From the NCBI GenBank assembly GCA_003486645.1, contig DNGI01000149.1, forward strand, positions 1-14,091: a DNA stretch of 14,091 bases, written 5' to 3'. Below are positions 13,012 through 14,091 of the stretch, piece by piece. The notes below the pieces were generated by a model. It ran no database searches. It saw only the letters and a program-made list of their open reading frames with translations, and had not been told where the DNA came from. This stretch comes from Cyanobacteria bacterium UBA11370. Lineage in GTDB: Bacteria > Cyanobacteriota > Cyanobacteriia > Cyanobacteriales > Coleofasciculaceae. Within the stretch, counting starts at the first letter, position 1. Every line of letters starts with the position of its first letter. The translations under genes and the position numbers were made by a program.

Positions 13012-13334
13012 AACAATACCGGGGCTATATCAAACAACTCCTAACCGAATATGCTAGCTACAAGTCCCTTAACAAAACCATTGAGCGGCAATTGGTTTGT
13101 GATACACAAAACGACCACTATCAAATTGTCAACATGGGTTGGGAGGGGCATCGCCGGATCTATGGCTGTACTATCCATATTGATATAAAAGATGGCAAAA
13201 TCTGGATTCAGCACAACATGACCGAACTCGATATAGCTCAAGAATTAGTCAGACTCGGTGTCCCCAAAGAAGATATCGTGCTAGGGCTTCATTCACCCTT
13301 CATGCGACAGTTTACCGAGTACGCAGTTAGCTGA
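12999..13334 (+). CDS. xisI: XisI-family protein
   Basis: The 111-residue protein is a full-length XisI: an N-terminal helix (VEQYRGYIKQLLTEYASYK), then ERQLVCDTQNDHYQIVNMGW, RRIYGCTIHIDIKDGKIWIQHN and the C-terminal helix TELDIAQELVRLGVPKEDIV. XisI is the obligate neighbour of XisH and probably its binding partner; the exact biochemical role is unknown. It overlaps xisH by 13 bp and is followed after 13 bp by an RHH antitoxin, so all four genes to 14032 probably share a transcript. Confidence 0.93.
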   Translation: MERVEQYRGYIKQLLTEYASYKSLNKTIERQLVCDTQNDHYQIVNMGWEGHRRIYGCTIHIDIKDGKIWIQHNMTELDIAQELVRLGVPKEDIVLGLHSPFMRQFTEYAVS

Positions 13335-13347
13335 AAAAGGAGAAGAT

Positions 13348-13623
13348 ATGGCTAGAACATTCACAATCACTCTTCCAGATGATTTAGAGCAAGCACTGAC
13401 TGCCCAAGCAGAGCGCTTGAATAAATCTCCGGAGGAAATTATGTTACAAGCACTGTCACAGCAGTTAACGATTTTATTTCAATCCAACTCAGTACAACAA
13501 GTAGAAACAGACCCCCTTCTACGGTTAATCGGTTCCCTCAATGTAGACGTTCCCGATTTAGCAGAAAATCATGACTACTATATTGGACAAGCTCTTTATC
13601 AGGAGCTAAGAGGGGATGAATAG
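13348..13623 (+). CDS. Ribbon-helix-helix antitoxin of a VapBC-type pair
   Basis: The 91-residue protein opens with an RHH domain (TFTITLPDDLEQALTAQAERL, then NKSPEEIMLQALSQQL, residues about 4-43), which forms a DNA-binding dimer, and continues into a toxin-binding tail (PDLAENHDYYIGQALYQEL). A strong AAAGGAG lies just before the ATG. Its stop overlaps the toxin start by 8 bp, which is typical VapBC coupling. It follows xisI by 13 bp without a visible promoter. Confidence 0.87.
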   Translation: MARTFTITLPDDLEQALTAQAERLNKSPEEIMLQALSQQLTILFQSNSVQQVETDPLLRLIGSLNVDVPDLAENHDYYIGQALYQELRGDE

Positions 13624-14032
13624 TTTGTTTGTTGATACGTCAGGTTGGGCAAGTCTTTTTGTTGCTACTCAACCTTACTATCCACAGGCAGAGCAGTATT
13701 TTCGTTTAGCTCTTCGGCAACAAAAAAGGGTTTATACGACAAACTATGTAATTGCTGAACTGGTGGCACTACTAAACAGTCCACTTCGGGTTCCTCGTTC
13801 ACGTATCTTTGAAATTGTTGATGCTATTAAAACAGTGGCTTATATTGAAGTTATTCACATTGACAATATGACTGATACTCTAGCTTGGACACTCTGCAAA
13901 AGTAGATTAGACAAAGCTTGGTCATTGGTTGACTGCACATCTTTCGTTGTGATGCAACAACTCAAAATTCAGGAATCTTTGACAACTGACCAACATTTTG
14001 AGCAGGCGGGCTTTGTTCGTTTGCTCAAGTAG
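13616..14032 (+). CDS. vapC: PIN-domain toxin (VapC-type RNase)
   Basis: The 138-residue protein has the complete PIN acidic set: Asp7 in SLFVDTSG, Glu48 in NYVIAELVALL, Asp106 in WSLVDCTSF and Asp125 in LTTDQHFEQAGF. These residues coordinate Mg2+ or Mn2+ for RNA cleavage. Length is normal for VapC and no damage is seen. It is coupled to the preceding RHH antitoxin by an 8-bp overlap and is the last gene of the xisH-xisI-antitoxin-toxin run. Confidence 0.92.
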   Translation: MNSLFVDTSGWASLFVATQPYYPQAEQYFRLALRQQKRVYTTNYVIAELVALLNSPLRVPRSRIFEIVDAIKTVAYIEVIHIDNMTDTLAWTLCKSRLDKAWSLVDCTSFVVMQQLKIQESLTTDQHFEQAGFVRLLK

Positions 14033-14040
14033 CTAGTACT

Positions 14041-14061
14041 CCGTCAACCTTAAATTGACGG
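14041..14061. terminator. Hairpin after the vapC gene
   Basis: CCGTCAA (14041-14047) pairs with TTGACGG (14055-14061) over a 7-nt loop, 9 bp after the toxin stop. It lacks a T-run, so it may be a weak terminator or part of a palindromic repeat. Confidence 0.45.
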
Positions 14062-14071
14062 GTTGGTAGAA

Positions 14072-14091
14072 GACAAGGAGGACAAGGAGGA
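14072..14091. repeat. 9-bp tandem repeat at the window edge
   Basis: GACAAGGAG occurs twice in a row (14072-14080, 14081-14089) and appears to continue past the window end. This is a third short-tandem-repeat family in the window. Confidence 0.6.

Noticed and set aside
12730..13241. Other-frame open frames over xisH and xisI
   Set aside because: Shadows of two clearly recognised genes.
12595..13334. fdxN-type excision element
   Set aside because: xisH and xisI are present, but there is no XisF or other recombinase and no element end; the pair is common outside such elements.

Overview
The window looks like a piece of a filamentous or colonial cyanobacterial chromosome. I count twelve copies of the cyanobacterial octamer HIP1 (GCGATCGC), where chance predicts about 0.2 in 14 kb. 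It also carries heptanucleotide tandem repeats, several cyanobacterial-style intergenic palindromes, a Uma2-family gene, a xisH-xisI pair and an orphan vMAP-type helix-turn-helix domain. No rRNA, tRNA, CRISPR array or intact transposase was seen.

Region 1 (1-6410) is mostly housekeeping metabolism. It holds a GDSL/SGNH hydrolase (-), a Uma2-family PD-(D/E)XK protein (+), a GalT/ADP-glucose-phosphorylase-like nucleotidyltransferase (+), ATP-type PEP carboxykinase pckA (-) and the sulfur transferase larE (-). galT and pckA converge on a terminator-like hairpin. The Uma2 gene lies between two heptamer arrays in inverted orientation.

Region 2 (6410-9190) is a scrap-yard of conflict and toxin-antitoxin (TA) genes, mostly on the minus strand. 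It holds a truncated vMAP N-terminal domain whose last codons lie inside a hairpin, an unknown two-gene operon, a complete UPF0175-DUF3368 pair, a decayed PIN-like gene, and a ribbon-helix-helix antitoxin followed by what looks like only the C-terminal tail of a MazF-type toxin. A 31-bp exact direct repeat, derived from the PIN-like gene, flanks the UPF0175-DUF3368 pair.

Region 3 (9387-12421) is the most unusual part. An Amidase_3 peptidoglycan amidase is followed by a 509-residue multidomain wall hydrolase (glucosaminidase, Ig-like, peptidoglycan-binding, LAS metallopeptidase) and a small two-TM SLATT/holin-like membrane protein. All are on the plus strand and the two enzymes have no signal peptide. 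Together they could cut glycan, amide and peptide bonds of the wall, with a candidate membrane-permeabilising partner. A lysis or domesticated-phage cassette is my inference.

Region 4 (12595-14032) is a tight four-gene plus-strand operon: xisH, xisI, a ribbon-helix-helix antitoxin and a VapC-type PIN toxin, with overlaps or 13-bp gaps throughout. It ends in a hairpin and a short tandem repeat at the window edge.
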